This document shows positions 8,075 through 17,104 of a DNA stretch of 64,000 bases, one piece after another. Below the pieces are notes generated by a model. That model saw only the letters and a program-made list of their open reading frames with translations. It made no database searches and was not told the DNA's origin. Source of the stretch: Singulisphaera sp. GP187 (GTDB taxonomy: Bacteria; Planctomycetota; Planctomycetia; Isosphaerales; Isosphaeraceae); assembly GCF_900129635.1 (NCBI RefSeq), contig NZ_FSRB01000002.1, positions 2,384,727 through 2,448,726 of the forward strand, given 5' to 3'. Numbering within the stretch: position 1 is the first letter of the stretch; every line of letters begins with the position of its first letter. The translations under genes were made by a program, and so were the position numbers.

Positions 8075-9568
8075 TTACGATCCCCGATGGAAAATCCGGA
8101 GGTACGCTTTCAATAAGCTGGGGATGCGTTTCGAATAGGGAAACAACTGCGGTCTCAAGCCGCTGGCGTGGCGGGTCTGTTCGACCTGAGTCTGCACGAA
8201 CTCGCGGAGCCCGTGGACGCCATGGATCCGTCCGAATCCACTGGACTTGGCGCCGCCAAACGGGGCCGACGCGTGGCCGATGGGGGTGACCGCGTCGTTA
8301 ATCGTCACCGTGCCCGCGTCGAGTCGACCGGCCACGGCGCGCGCCGCGTCGAGGTCGCGGCCCCAGACGCTGGCGGCAAGACCGAACCGACTCGCATTCG
8401 CGGCGGTTACCGCTTCTTCCACATTGCTCACCTGCCGAACGAGCACCACCGGACCGAAGACACCGGCAAGGGCCGACTCCGGCTCGGCCGATCGGGCGAC
8501 GAGGACCGTCGGCGCTGCGAACCAACCGGGGCCGGGCCGAAGTTCAGCACCTGTCACCACCTCGGCGCCTCGCTCCACCGTCGCGCGGACGTACCGGTCG
8601 AATCGTTCTCGAGCCGCTTCCGAGATCAAGGGGCCCATATCGGTCTCCGCCGATGCCGGGTCGCCCACGCGCACGGCACGGGCCGCTTCGGCGAGCTCCT
8701 TGATCCATGGACGTACATCGCCAATGATATAGATCCGCTTGACCGCTACACAAGTCTGGCCGCACCCGACGAACGCCCCCCACGTCAATGAGCGAACCGT
8801 CGAGGCGCGAGGTGCATCGGGCAGGACGATCGCGGGGTCGAAACCGGAAAGCTCAGCCAGCGCGGAGACACCATTCGCGGCGAGTGTCGACAGCACACGC
8901 CGGCCGTTCTCGATACCACCGGTGAACATCCCTTTGTCGATACGGGCTTCAACCAGCGCTCGACCCACTTCGCCACGCCCTTGCACGATGGCAATCAACC
9001 CCGAGGGAAACCCGGCCTCGTCCAGGCTCTCCTGAAGCTTACGGCCCACCAGCGGTGCCATCTCGGACGGCTTCCAGACGACCCCGTTGCCCGCCGCGAC
9101 CGCCTGTGCGATCGCGGGCGCATTGAGGAAGAGCGGGTAGTTCCAGGTGCCGATCATCCCGACCACACCCAGAGGCCGATAGCGGACCCGAGCCCCCGGG
9201 ATCAAGAGGATGGACTGCCAACCGGCCCCGAGCGTTTCGTCCGCGAGTGCCCGGCCGCCTTGGCGGATCGTCCAGCGAATCGCATCCAGGCTCATGACCA
9301 CTTCGCCCAACGCCTCTCCCCTCGGCTTTCCGATCTCCTGGCCGATGGCAATGGCCCAGGCATCGGCGTCACGAGCGAGTGCGCGTGCCCACCGCTTGAG
9401 AATCTTGCGACGTTCCGACCAGGCTGTGCCGCTCCACAACCGCTGGGCTTCGCGAGCGCGTGCGACGAGCGGGCCGACCAACTCACAAGGGGTTGAGTCC
9501 ACCCGTCCCAGCTCCTCGCCGGTGGACGGGTTCTGAGCGATCAGGACGTCCGCGGAAGCGATGGCCAT
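8075..9568 (-). CDS. NAD(P)-dependent aldehyde dehydrogenase
   Basis: A 497-residue member of the aldehyde dehydrogenase superfamily that oxidises an aldehyde to its acid. The Rossmann-type cofactor region and the oxyanion asparagine (Asn143 in GTWNYP), the general-base glutamate (Glu239 in ALAELSGFDP) and the nucleophile (Cys273 in GCGQTCVAVKR) are all visible. The C-terminal tail (about 30 residues, with LFPYS) goes past the usual core. It precedes a family 2 glycosyltransferase cluster transcribed in the same direction. That pairing resembles the C30 carotenoid modification genes (aldehyde dehydrogenase and glycosyltransferase) of planctomycetes and staphylococci, but the substrate is inference only. 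Confidence 0.92.
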   Translation of the reverse strand: MAIASADVLIAQNPSTGEELGRVDSTPCELVGPLVARAREAQRLWSGTAWSERRKILKRWARALARDADAWAIAIGQEIGKPRGEALGEVVMSLDAIRWTIRQGGRALADETLGAGWQSILLIPGARVRYRPLGVVGMIGTWNYPLFLNAPAIAQAVAAGNGVVWKPSEMAPLVGRKLQESLDEAGFPSGLIAIVQGRGEVGRALVEARIDKGMFTGGIENGRRVLSTLAANGVSALAELSGFDPAIVLPDAPRASTVRSLTWGAFVGCGQTCVAVKRIYIIGDVRPWIKELAEAARAVRVGDPASAETDMGPLISEAARERFDRYVRATVERGAEVVTGAELRPGPGWFAAPTVLVARSAEPESALAGVFGPVVLVRQVSNVEEAVTAANASRFGLAASVWGRDLDAARAVAGRLDAGTVTINDAVTPIGHASAPFGGAKSSGFGRIHGVHGLREFVQTQVEQTRHASGLRPQLFPYSKRIPSLLKAYLRIFHRGS

Positions 9569-9634
9569 GCGTTACCTCACCCTGGATCGGAATCAATGGA
9601 GATCACCTGCCTCCCCAGGCGAGCGAACCGCATT

Positions 9635-9670
9635 GTGGGACGTGCCCACCCTCCGGGAAAAATCTCATCC
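9635..9670. repeat. degenerate half copy of the palindromic element seen at 2428
   Basis: The segment GTGGGACGTGCCCACCCT, then GAAAAATCTCATCC, matches the left half and centre of the 2428 palindrome with a few substitutions and a short deletion. The right arm is missing. It lies in the 193-base gap between the glycosyltransferase stop and the aldehyde dehydrogenase start. Confidence 0.6.
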
Positions 9671-9761
9671 TGACCGCTGATCGATTGCAAATGGTTCATG
9701 ACTTCATCACGGGTTCAGCGGAACATGACCCCCCACCCACCTTGGAAGTGCCGAGATCGGT

Positions 9762-10991
9762 TCATGAGCGAGGAGTCACCGACTTGGTCACGGGCCGAGC
9801 GGCCGTTGAATTGACCGAAGGCCCGTAGACCGTGCCTCGCCAGGTGACGCGTCCGGTCAAGCACATTTTGATGGCGCGAATCAGGATCACGTCGATCACC
9901 AGGTTCGCCACCGGGAACCAGGCCGTGTAACGCGAGCGAGGAACCGACATGTGATAGACGCGAGTGAGCACCGTGTACGTGAAAATATGGTGGACGACAC
10001 TCAGACCGAGCAGCCCAAATGCAAACGGGCCGGTATTCCCTCGAGCAAGCAGAATGAGTGCCACCACGAGTGCGACGTGTCCCGTTTGGCTGAAAATCAA
10101 GGGGTCCAGCAGCCGGCCGATGAGGCGCCAAGGGTTTCGTCCCAAGGCGTCGTAGAGGATCCGACTCCAGCCGCGAACGAGCTGATCCAGGGACGCGTAC
10201 ATCCGGGTGGATCCGATCCCCCGGGCGATCGCCACCCGAATTGGCAAGCCGATCGACTTGACCCGTTCCGCCAGCCGAATGTCCTCGACGAACCGATCGC
10301 GGACCGCATGATGGCCCCCCGCGGCTTCATATGCGGCCCGCTTGATGAGGATGTACTGCCCGTTGGCGAACGCCAACGAAGAGCGATCGTTGTTCACCCG
10401 ATAGAGCGGGTAGGACTGCATCAACACAATGCCTGCTAGCGGCTGCACGACGTTTTCCCAGAACGTCTCACAACGCATCTCGGGCAACAGGCTGGCCAGC
10501 GCCGCGCCACGGTCACGGGCGTACTCCATCACGATCTCGAGATTCTCAGGCGCGTGCCGGGTGTCGGCGTCCAGGAACCAGAACCAATCCCCCCGCGCCC
10601 GATCCGCCGCCAGTTGAGCGGCGTGCGTCTTGCCGGTCCACCCTGGCGGCAGATGTTCAATCGTGAGAACCTCGATCCGTGGGTCCGACGCGGCAAACTC
10701 ACGAGCGATCGCGCCGGTGCGATCGGTGCTCCGATCGTCGACAACGAGGATCTCGAGGTTGGGATAGGACTGGGCACAGACTGAGGCCAGACATTCCGAA
10801 AGTGTCCGCTCTTCATCCTTGGCCGGGATGATCGCCGTCACCAAGGGCGGATTGTCCATCTTCAGCCGTGGCGAGTCGGGCGTGAGGATGTCGAGCTTGC
10901 GGAAAATGAACCAGAGGGCCAGGTGCCGGATGGGCCACATGGCGATGATCGCGGCGTAGACCCAGAGGAGGGTGCGTTGGGAGGGGGTCAT
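9762..10991 (-). CDS. membrane-bound family 2 glycosyltransferase (HpnB/CrtQ-like)
   Basis: A 409-residue GT2 enzyme anchored by an N-terminal membrane segment (residues 9-29) and several C-terminal ones (about 300-380). The catalytic domain carries VTAIIPAKDEE, the nucleotide-binding VVDDRSTD, the DxD-type FLDADTRHAP, and the Q/RxxRW-like region RMYASLDQLVRGWSR. This arrangement fits glycosyltransferases of the hopanoid-associated and staphyloxanthin types, which act on lipid acceptors at the membrane. Its ATG overlaps the stop of the preceding gene by four bases (ATGA), so they are translationally coupled. The actual acceptor is not visible from sequence. Confidence 0.88.
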   Translation of the reverse strand: MTPSQRTLLWVYAAIIAMWPIRHLALWFIFRKLDILTPDSPRLKMDNPPLVTAIIPAKDEERTLSECLASVCAQSYPNLEILVVDDRSTDRTGAIAREFAASDPRIEVLTIEHLPPGWTGKTHAAQLAADRARGDWFWFLDADTRHAPENLEIVMEYARDRGAALASLLPEMRCETFWENVVQPLAGIVLMQSYPLYRVNNDRSSLAFANGQYILIKRAAYEAAGGHHAVRDRFVEDIRLAERVKSIGLPIRVAIARGIGSTRMYASLDQLVRGWSRILYDALGRNPWRLIGRLLDPLIFSQTGHVALVVALILLARGNTGPFAFGLLGLSVVHHIFTYTVLTRVYHMSVPRSRYTAWFPVANLVIDVILIRAIKMCLTGRVTWRGTVYGPSVNSTAARPVTKSVTPRS

Positions 10992-11464
10992 CGCGTCGGC
11001 TCGTTCGGTTCAGGGATCGGAGCTTCGAAGTCTCGAAGTTCGTCAGCGCGAGGAAGGGCCAGAAAGCCGAGAGCCAGCGCAGCCACCCAAAACGGGCTGA
11101 CCGCGTCGAGCCGGGGCCGAATCCACCAACCGTAGCAGACGCCGAGCAAAATCGCGAGCGATCCAATGACCGCCGAGGTCAAGTGCGCTTGGTAAAATCG
11201 TGAGGCGCGGCGCTCGGGATCGTGGAGTCGAGCCCGACTTGCTCCGACTCGCCTCACGGCATAGCTCGAGAAAAGGATGAGGAACAGGCCCGCGAGCAAC
11301 CCTTGCCGGAGCTCGTCGGTGGCACGCCAAATCGCGCCTCGGTCGCGCCAGCGCAGTAAAAGGCCACTGACCGCGATTCCTGCCGCAATTCCCATCAAGA
11401 CATTAATCACGGATGAACGCGTGCGCGCGAGGCAGTCTTCAGCGGCGGGTTCCAGCGCGTTCAT
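10988..11464 (-). CDS. small integral membrane protein, function unknown
   Basis: A 158-residue protein with four predicted membrane segments: about residues 19-37, 56-70, 95-113 and 122-138. The short loops and acidic C-terminus (DFEAPIPEPNEP) show no enzyme motif. It overlaps the gene on either side by four bases each, so three consecutive genes (11997 down to 9762) are tightly coupled. A partner role for the membrane glycosyltransferase downstream is a reasonable guess from coupling alone. Confidence 0.75.
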   Translation of the reverse strand: MNALEPAAEDCLARTRSSVINVLMGIAAGIAVSGLLLRWRDRGAIWRATDELRQGLLAGLFLILFSSYAVRRVGASRARLHDPERRASRFYQAHLTSAVIGSLAILLGVCYGWWIRPRLDAVSPFWVAALALGFLALPRADELRDFEAPIPEPNEPTR

Positions 11465-11997
11465 GTAAGACGAGGCTCCCCGACGTTGACATTGGCGTTG
11501 AGCTGTCTCCGGAGCGCGAGAATCAGCTCAACCTGACCGATCGGCTGGCCGGTGCTGCGAGCGATCGCGTCGGGGGTCGCCCCCGTGTCGGCCAGGTCCC
11601 AGATCGGGCTAAATCGACGGCCCAGATCATGGGTGACGGCGGCCGACGACGGCAACGACGCCGAGGCCAAGCTGGGGATCGTAATCAAGGTCGGACCGGA
11701 AACCGCGGTGGGCTCGGCCGTGTCGACGCGACGACTCCGCGTCCCCGGACGTCGCACCGGAGGCCCTGGGTGCTGGACTTTGAGGGTCGGTTCGACCAGC
11801 CGAGTTGCGTCCTCTCGCTCCATCAGCGTTTCGACGTCGTCCTGACGGGTTCGAAGGTCATCGACGACCTTCGCCAACGTCGTGATCGAGGTGCGGCGCA
11901 ACTGCACAACGACCCAGGCCAGGACGATGACCGTGAGCCCCAACACCGCGCTCAAGATCACGATCAGGGTCATCAGCAATCTCGGTGACGGAGACAT
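11461..11997 (-). CDS. single-pass membrane protein with helix-turn-helix-like C-terminus
   Basis: A 178-residue protein with one N-terminal membrane helix (about residues 8-32), a short coiled region, a Pro/Thr/Ser-rich linker, and a C-terminal segment (DLADTGATPDAIARSTGQPIGQVELILALRRQ) that looks like a helix-turn-helix. That layout resembles DUF6115/DUF2802-type proteins with a C-terminal HTH. An AGGGA lies seven bases before the ATG. It is first in the coupled set 11997-9762; its stop overlaps the next start by four bases. Function unknown. Confidence 0.75.
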   Translation of the reverse strand: MSPSPRLLMTLIVILSAVLGLTVIVLAWVVVQLRRTSITTLAKVVDDLRTRQDDVETLMEREDATRLVEPTLKVQHPGPPVRRPGTRSRRVDTAEPTAVSGPTLITIPSLASASLPSSAAVTHDLGRRFSPIWDLADTGATPDAIARSTGQPIGQVELILALRRQLNANVNVGEPRLT

Positions 11998-12121
11998 GTC
12001 GCGATCCCTTCCCTGGAAAGGCGGTGAAATTCGACCGAGTCGTGTCGACGTCAGAGGCGGGCCCAGGCCTCCGTGCCGGGGCCTCGCTTCGTGGACACTT
12101 CAAGCTCGGTTCGATGATGGA

Positions 12122-13318
12122 TCAGCCCGCGGGCTGGCCGACACGATCCGCGGCTTGCCGCGAGTGATAGGCGACATGCGCGGCGTCGTAGACTTCGCGG
12201 AGCGCCACGCCATGCTCAGAGGCGACCCGGGCGCAGTCATCGTGCTCGGGACTGAATACGGGCGGCCGGTCGTCACGCCAGCCCAGCTTGCCTCGGATCG
12301 GGCCGAACGAGGTTTCCACCTCGGTCGCCTGCCGTTTCAGCTTGTGCCGGCTGACCGGGTAACGGCGAATCCCCAAGGTCGTCGTCTCTCGGAACAGAAT
12401 TTCCTCGAGCGCATTGATCCGGTCCTCGTCGCAGAGCACCGTTACCATTACGCCCGGCCGATTCTTCTTCATCTGGATCGGGGTGAGGAATGTGTCGAGC
12501 GCCCCGGCCTTCATGAGCTGTTCCGTGGTGTAGCCCACGATCTCGCCCGGAAGGTCGTCGAGGTTCGTTTCGAGCACCCAGACCCGGTCACTCGAGGCCG
12601 GCATGCTGATCTGACCGACCAGGAGGCGAAGGATGTTCGCTTGACCAGGAAGCTCGCGCGTCCCTGCTCCCAGACCGATCGACTCGATCGTCATCGCCGG
12701 CACCGGACCGAAGCGGTCGGCGACCGACGTCAAGATGGCCGCTCCGGTCGGGGTCGTCAGCTCCATTTCGACCGTCGACTCGGCCAGGGGCACGCCCTTG
12801 AGGAGCTCCGCAGTCCCGGGCGCGGGGAGCGGCATCCGTCCGTGGGCGGCCATCACTGACCCAAGTCCGGGAGGAACGGGGCTCGCCTCGATTCGCTCGG
12901 CTCCGAGCAGGTCGAGCCCGACCGCCGCGCCGACGATGTCGACGATGGAGTCGACGGCGCCGACCTCGTGAAAGTGGATCTTTTGAAGGTCGATGCCATG
13001 CACCGTCGCTTCCGCCTCGCCGAGGCGTCGAAAAATCCGCTTGGCCAGCTCGTTTTGACGAGGGGTCAAAACGCTCTTGTCGATGATCGCCTCAATATGA
13101 TGGAGGTGGCGATGCGCGTGTTCGTGGGGCGTGACAACGCGCGCATAATTGGCGCGAAATCCGCCGCGACGCACGGTCTCAAAGGTCAGCTCGCACGGCA
13201 AGCCCAGGCTGGCCACGGCCGCCTGAATCGCCTTGGAATCCACCCCTGCATCGACGAGCGCTCCGAGCGTCATATCGCCGGAGATCCCGCTGAAACAGTC
13301 GAAATAGGCGATGCGCAC
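12122..13318 (-). CDS. larC: nickel pincer cofactor biosynthesis protein LarC
   Basis: LarC inserts nickel into the pyridinium dithiocarboxylate mononucleotide cofactor used by lactate racemase-like enzymes. The N-terminus IAYFDCFSGISGDMTLGALVDAG is the family signature. The metal-binding histidine-rich region (VTPHEHAHRHLHHIEAII) and FHEVGAVDSIVDIVGAAVGLDLL follow. The start is placed at the GTG giving (M)RIAYFDCFSG because a GGGG motif lies seven bases upstream; 398 residues results, normal for the family. LarB, LarE and a racemase are not in this window. The frame also opens 16 residues upstream (ATG at 13366), without similarity. Confidence 0.92.
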   Translation of the reverse strand: MRIAYFDCFSGISGDMTLGALVDAGVDSKAIQAAVASLGLPCELTFETVRRGGFRANYARVVTPHEHAHRHLHHIEAIIDKSVLTPRQNELAKRIFRRLGEAEATVHGIDLQKIHFHEVGAVDSIVDIVGAAVGLDLLGAERIEASPVPPGLGSVMAAHGRMPLPAPGTAELLKGVPLAESTVEMELTTPTGAAILTSVADRFGPVPAMTIESIGLGAGTRELPGQANILRLLVGQISMPASSDRVWVLETNLDDLPGEIVGYTTEQLMKAGALDTFLTPIQMKKNRPGVMVTVLCDEDRINALEEILFRETTTLGIRRYPVSRHKLKRQATEVETSFGPIRGKLGWRDDRPPVFSPEHDDCARVASEHGVALREVYDAAHVAYHSRQAADRVGQPAG

Positions 13319-13556
13319 GCCCAACCCCTTTCGCTGCGACGGCCGAAGGACGGGAGAAACGACCACATTTTAGCCATCCCCCCCCTCGCCGCAAGTGAGG
13401 AAAAAAATGTCCCGAGGTATGCCAGCGTATGCGTCTCGGGAAGGATGTGGCAAGCGTTCTCCGCCTCGAGCGAACCGATTGCGGCACGTCGGCCCTCGTT
13501 TTGCTAAAACATAATTTCGAAGCGGTTCGCAACAAGTCCGGCGCGGGAGAATCGTT

Positions 13557-14450
13557 ATGTCGTACGGTGGCTACTATGGACCCTCCAACGAAAACCGAGG
13601 GCCGAACCTCCGAGTGATCGGTGCGATCATCATCGCGGTCATCAGCATCGCGATCTACTCGTTTCAAACCCAAGTCAACCCCGTCACGGGGAAGACCCAG
13701 CATATCGCGATGAGCCCGTCTGAAGAAAAAACCCTGGGACTGCAAGCCGCCCCGGAAATGGCCGCGAAAATGGGGGGCAAAATCGACCCGTCCCGCGACG
13801 CACGGGCGCGCCTCGTTCAGGCCGTCGGCCGGCGACTCGTCGAGCGCAGCGATGCCAGCCGGAGCGAGTACGTCGACAACTACAACTTCTACTTGCTGAA
13901 CGACCCCGAGACGATCAACGCGTTCGCACTTCCCGGGGGCCAGGTTTTCATCACCCTCGGCCTGATGGAGAAGATGACGAACGAGGCCCAGCTCGCCGGG
14001 GTGCTCGGGCACGAAATCGGCCACGTGGTCGGTCGCCACTCCGCCGCGCAAATGGCCAAGGGACGGTTAGGCCAGTTGCTGACCCTGGCCGTCGGGGTTG
14101 GGGCGAGCGGCGAAGACGACAATGGACGCAAGGCGCAGATGGTCGCCGCCATGGTGAATCAGGTCTCCCAGCTTCGGTTCAGCCGAGACGATGAATCCGA
14201 AGCCGACGGCTTTGGTCTCCGTTATATGGCTCAGGCGGGTTATGACCCTTCCGCCATGCTCGACGTCATGGAGATTTTGAAACAGGCCAGCCAGGGGAGT
14301 CGGCAGCCCGAGTTCCTCGCGACGCACCCGCTCCCCGAGACCCGCCTCCAAGAAATCCGGTCGATCTTGACGGAGGAGTATCCCAACGGGATCCCCAGGA
14401 ACCTCGTCAAGGGCGTCCGGCTGGAAGACGGGCAACCGGTCGGTCGCTGA
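13557..14450 (+). CDS. M48-family zinc metalloprotease (membrane-anchored)
   Basis: A 297-residue protein with one N-terminal membrane helix (residues 19-36) and an M48 catalytic domain. The zinc site is HEIGH (His152, Glu153, His156), and the third ligand glutamate lies in DDESEADGFGLRYM. The Bep/Oma1-like motif NAFALPGGQVFITLGLM precedes the zinc helix. No TPR region follows, so it is the short form. It probably degrades damaged or misfolded envelope proteins (family knowledge). GGGAGA sits seven bases ahead of the ATG. A strong hairpin follows the stop. Confidence 0.93.
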   Translation: MSYGGYYGPSNENRGPNLRVIGAIIIAVISIAIYSFQTQVNPVTGKTQHIAMSPSEEKTLGLQAAPEMAAKMGGKIDPSRDARARLVQAVGRRLVERSDASRSEYVDNYNFYLLNDPETINAFALPGGQVFITLGLMEKMTNEAQLAGVLGHEIGHVVGRHSAAQMAKGRLGQLLTLAVGVGASGEDDNGRKAQMVAAMVNQVSQLRFSRDDESEADGFGLRYMAQAGYDPSAMLDVMEILKQASQGSRQPEFLATHPLPETRLQEIRSILTEEYPNGIPRNLVKGVRLEDGQPVGR

Positions 14451-14463
14451 TCACTGGACTTGG

Positions 14464-14498
14464 TTGGCGATGGTCGCGGCGGTGCCGACCATCGCCAA
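14464..14498 (+). terminator. hairpin after the M48 protease gene
   Basis: A 13-bp perfect stem (14464-14476 with 14486-14498) closes a 9-base loop, 14 bases after the stop codon. There is no T-tract, so it is either a Rho-independent-like terminator lacking the U-run or an mRNA 3'-stabilising hairpin. Confidence 0.65.
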
Positions 14499-14602
14499 GT
14501 CCTTGGTGATCGGATAAACTTCACTGAACGAGCGACCTCGGCGCAATGGTCCGAGCCGAGTCCTCGGCGTTCCATCGATCACAACGGTGTTGACCTTTAC
14601 AC

Positions 14603-15541
14603 ATGGAAATCACTTACGACAGTGTCTTGCTGATGGCCTACGGAGCGCCTGAGAACATGGAGGAGGTCCGGCCGTTCCTGGACAACATCCTCCGCGGCCT
14701 CCCGGTTCCCAAAGAGCGCTACGAGGCGGTTGTCCACCACTACGAGCTGATCGGTGGCAAGAGCCCTCTGAACGAGTTGACGGCTCGTCAGGCTCGGGGG
14801 TTGAAGTCCTGGATCGATGAGCAAGGTCTCGAACTCCCCGTTTACGTGGGGATGAGGTTCGCCAAGCCGTACATGTTCACGGCGATCAACGCGATGGTTC
14901 GGGACGGTCGGAAGCGCGCCGTCGGGATCATCCTCGCGCCTTATCGGAGCGACCCCAGTTTCGAGAAGTACCAGGAGACCGTGCAAGAGGTGCTTGACTC
15001 GACGGGGGCGGGCGAAACGCTGCAAATCGATTTCGTGCAACCCTGGTTCGACCACCCGCTGTTTGCCGAAGCCCAGGCTGACGAGGTCCGGCGGGCCCTG
15101 GAGCAGATTCCGGAATCAAGGCGAGATCAGGCCAAGGTCCTCTTTACCGCGCACAGTATTCCGGTGGCCACGGCCGAGCGTTGCCCGTACGTCGCCCAGA
15201 TTGAAACGGCCTGTCGCAACGTCTCGACCTGCCTGGACGAACTCCCCTGGAACCTGGTCTGGCAGAGCCGGAGCGGGAATCCGCGGACTCCTTGGCTCGA
15301 GCCGGATGTCAACACGAAGATCCGGGAGCTCCACGTTGATGGAGTCACCGACGTGGTCCTTTGTCCGATCGGATTTATTTCCGATCACGTGGAAGTCATG
15401 TATGATCTGGACCTCGAGGCCGCGCAGACCTGCCGCGATCTTGGAATGAGGATGGTCCGAGCGGGGACGGTCAACGACCATCCCACCTTTATCAAGGCAC
15501 TTGGAGACCTCGTCGTCACCAAGATCGGAGCCGATCGCTAG
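14603..15541 (+). CDS. hemH: ferrochelatase, coproporphyrin type
   Basis: A 312-residue enzyme that inserts Fe(II) into a porphyrin in late heme synthesis. The catalytic histidine is His184 in TAHSIP, and the metal-side acid lies in PIGFISDHVEVMYDLD. The motif SRSGNPRTPWLEPDV matches the actinobacterial/firmicute class, whose substrate is coproporphyrin III rather than protoporphyrin IX, so the cpfC name may be more accurate. It is followed by a HemY-type oxidase, as in coproporphyrin-pathway operons. A stem-loop with T-tract between the two genes could separate or attenuate them. Confidence 0.94.
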   Translation: MEITYDSVLLMAYGAPENMEEVRPFLDNILRGLPVPKERYEAVVHHYELIGGKSPLNELTARQARGLKSWIDEQGLELPVYVGMRFAKPYMFTAINAMVRDGRKRAVGIILAPYRSDPSFEKYQETVQEVLDSTGAGETLQIDFVQPWFDHPLFAEAQADEVRRALEQIPESRRDQAKVLFTAHSIPVATAERCPYVAQIETACRNVSTCLDELPWNLVWQSRSGNPRTPWLEPDVNTKIRELHVDGVTDVVLCPIGFISDHVEVMYDLDLEAAQTCRDLGMRMVRAGTVNDHPTFIKALGDLVVTKIGADR

Positions 15542-15547
15542 CCAGAT

Positions 15548-15571
15548 GGGACCGATGTGGTGTCCCTTTTT
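15548..15571 (+). terminator. Rho-independent terminator-like stem with T-tract
   Basis: GGGAC pairs with GTCCC around a 9-base loop and is followed at once by five Ts, seven bases after the ferrochelatase stop. The stem is only 5 bp, so partial read-through to the next heme gene is likely. Confidence 0.55.
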
Positions 15572-15615
15572 GATTGCGCCAGCCGGCGGTTGATTCGGAC
15601 TGAGGGGATGTTGCC

Positions 15616-17085
15616 TTGCCGGAAACTTCGTCGCGACAAGACCGGGTGGTTGTGATCGGCGGCGGCCTTTCGGGGCTGGTCGCGGCGCACCGGATCGTGG
15701 ACCGCGCGAAGCAAGCTCGTAAGGCGGTCGAAGTGGTCCTGCTCGAGGCCAAGGACCGAATCGGCGGGGCGATCTGGACGAACCGAGGCGACGGATTCAC
15801 CCTCGAAGGGGGGGCGGACTCGTTTATCACGAACAAGCCATGGGGCGTGGACCTCTGCCGTGAGCTCGGTCTTGAAGATCAGCTCATCAGCCCGGACACC
15901 CAGCACCGTCGGTCGTTCGTGGTCCGCCAAGGGCGACTCGTACCGGTCCCCGAAGGCTTCGTTCTAATGGCTCCGAATCGGCTCGGCCCAATCCTCACGA
16001 CCCCGATCCTCTCGGTGCGCGGCAAGCTGCGGATGCTGATGGACTTGATCCTGCCGCGCCGGGACCGCGACGAGCAAGGGGATGAAAGTCTGGGCTCGTT
16101 CGTGAAGCGACGGCTCGGTCGTGAGGCGCTCGAACGGCTGGTTCAACCGCTTGTCGGGGGGATCTACACGGCCGATCCCAACGAACTGAGCCTGCGAGCG
16201 ACCCTGCCGCAATTCCTCGCGATGGAGAACGAACACCGGAGCCTGATTCTCGGGGCGCTCCGCCAGGCGAAGGCGGCACGCTCCGCCGAGCGATTTGCCT
16301 CGGGGGCCCGTTACGGTCTCTTCGTCACTCCACGTGACGGCATGGACACGCTTCCGAGGACCCTGGCCGCGGCGCTCCCGGACGGCACGATTCGCACGTC
16401 GACTCCGGTGCGCCGGATTCACCGTCCCGATGCGATCTCGCCATGGCGGGTCGAATTGTTGAGCGGTCTGCCGATCGAGGCGAGCGCCGTGGTGTTGGCC
16501 ACCGAGGCCCACGCGTCGGCTCGACTGGTCGACGGCTTTGATTCGGACCTGGCGCTCCAGCTGCGATCGATTCCGTACGCATCCTCGGTGATCGTGAACG
16601 TGGCGTACCGCCGCGATCAGGTTGCGCACCCGCTCGACGGGTTCGGGGCCGTCGTCCCGGCGATCGAAGGCCGATCGATTCTCGCGGTCTCGTTCTTGAG
16701 CGTGAAGTTCCCCGGCCGCGCCCCCCTCGGCAAGGTGCTCCTGCGCGTGTTCGTCGGCGGCGCGACCCAGCCCGATCTCTATGAGTGCGACGACACCCGG
16801 ATCGGACAGATCGTACGCCAAGAACTGGGCGACTTGCTTGGCACGTTCGGCGATCCCCTGTTCATGCAGGTGGGTCGCCATCCTCGGGCGATGCCTCAGT
16901 ACACGCTTGGCCATATCGACCGCGTCGCGGCGATTCGCGAGCAGCTTGCCCGGCATCCCCGGCTGATCATGACGGGAAATGCCTTCGACGGAGTCGGCAT
17001 TCCCGACTGCATCCGGGGGGCGCGGGCCGCCGCCGATTCGGTCCTAAACGCCTTGGCCGACCCTGCCGCCACGGCCGCGGCCTGA
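15616..17085 (+). CDS. hemY: HemY-type protoporphyrinogen/coproporphyrinogen III oxidase
   Basis: A 489-residue FAD enzyme of the PPOX family, which aromatises the porphyrinogen ring with oxygen. The dinucleotide-binding VVVIGGGLSGLVAAHR lies at the N-terminus, followed by LEGGADSFITNKPW, GGIYTADPNELSLRATLPQF and the C-terminal FAD signature NAFDGVGIPDCIRGARAA. The start is a TTG with GAGGGG eight bases upstream; no in-frame ATG fits before the nucleotide-binding strand. Because the upstream ferrochelatase is coproporphyrin-like, this enzyme may act on coproporphyrinogen III (CgoX). I see no coproheme decarboxylase in the window. Confidence 0.92.
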   Translation: MPETSSRQDRVVVIGGGLSGLVAAHRIVDRAKQARKAVEVVLLEAKDRIGGAIWTNRGDGFTLEGGADSFITNKPWGVDLCRELGLEDQLISPDTQHRRSFVVRQGRLVPVPEGFVLMAPNRLGPILTTPILSVRGKLRMLMDLILPRRDRDEQGDESLGSFVKRRLGREALERLVQPLVGGIYTADPNELSLRATLPQFLAMENEHRSLILGALRQAKAARSAERFASGARYGLFVTPRDGMDTLPRTLAAALPDGTIRTSTPVRRIHRPDAISPWRVELLSGLPIEASAVVLATEAHASARLVDGFDSDLALQLRSIPYASSVIVNVAYRRDQVAHPLDGFGAVVPAIEGRSILAVSFLSVKFPGRAPLGKVLLRVFVGGATQPDLYECDDTRIGQIVRQELGDLLGTFGDPLFMQVGRHPRAMPQYTLGHIDRVAAIREQLARHPRLIMTGNAFDGVGIPDCIRGARAAADSVLNALADPAATAAA

Positions 17086-17104
17086 GAGTGAGAGGCTTCC
17101 GTTC

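Noticed and set aside
11882..12859. 325-codon open frame on the plus strand
   Set aside because: Antisense to larC, which carries the family signature.
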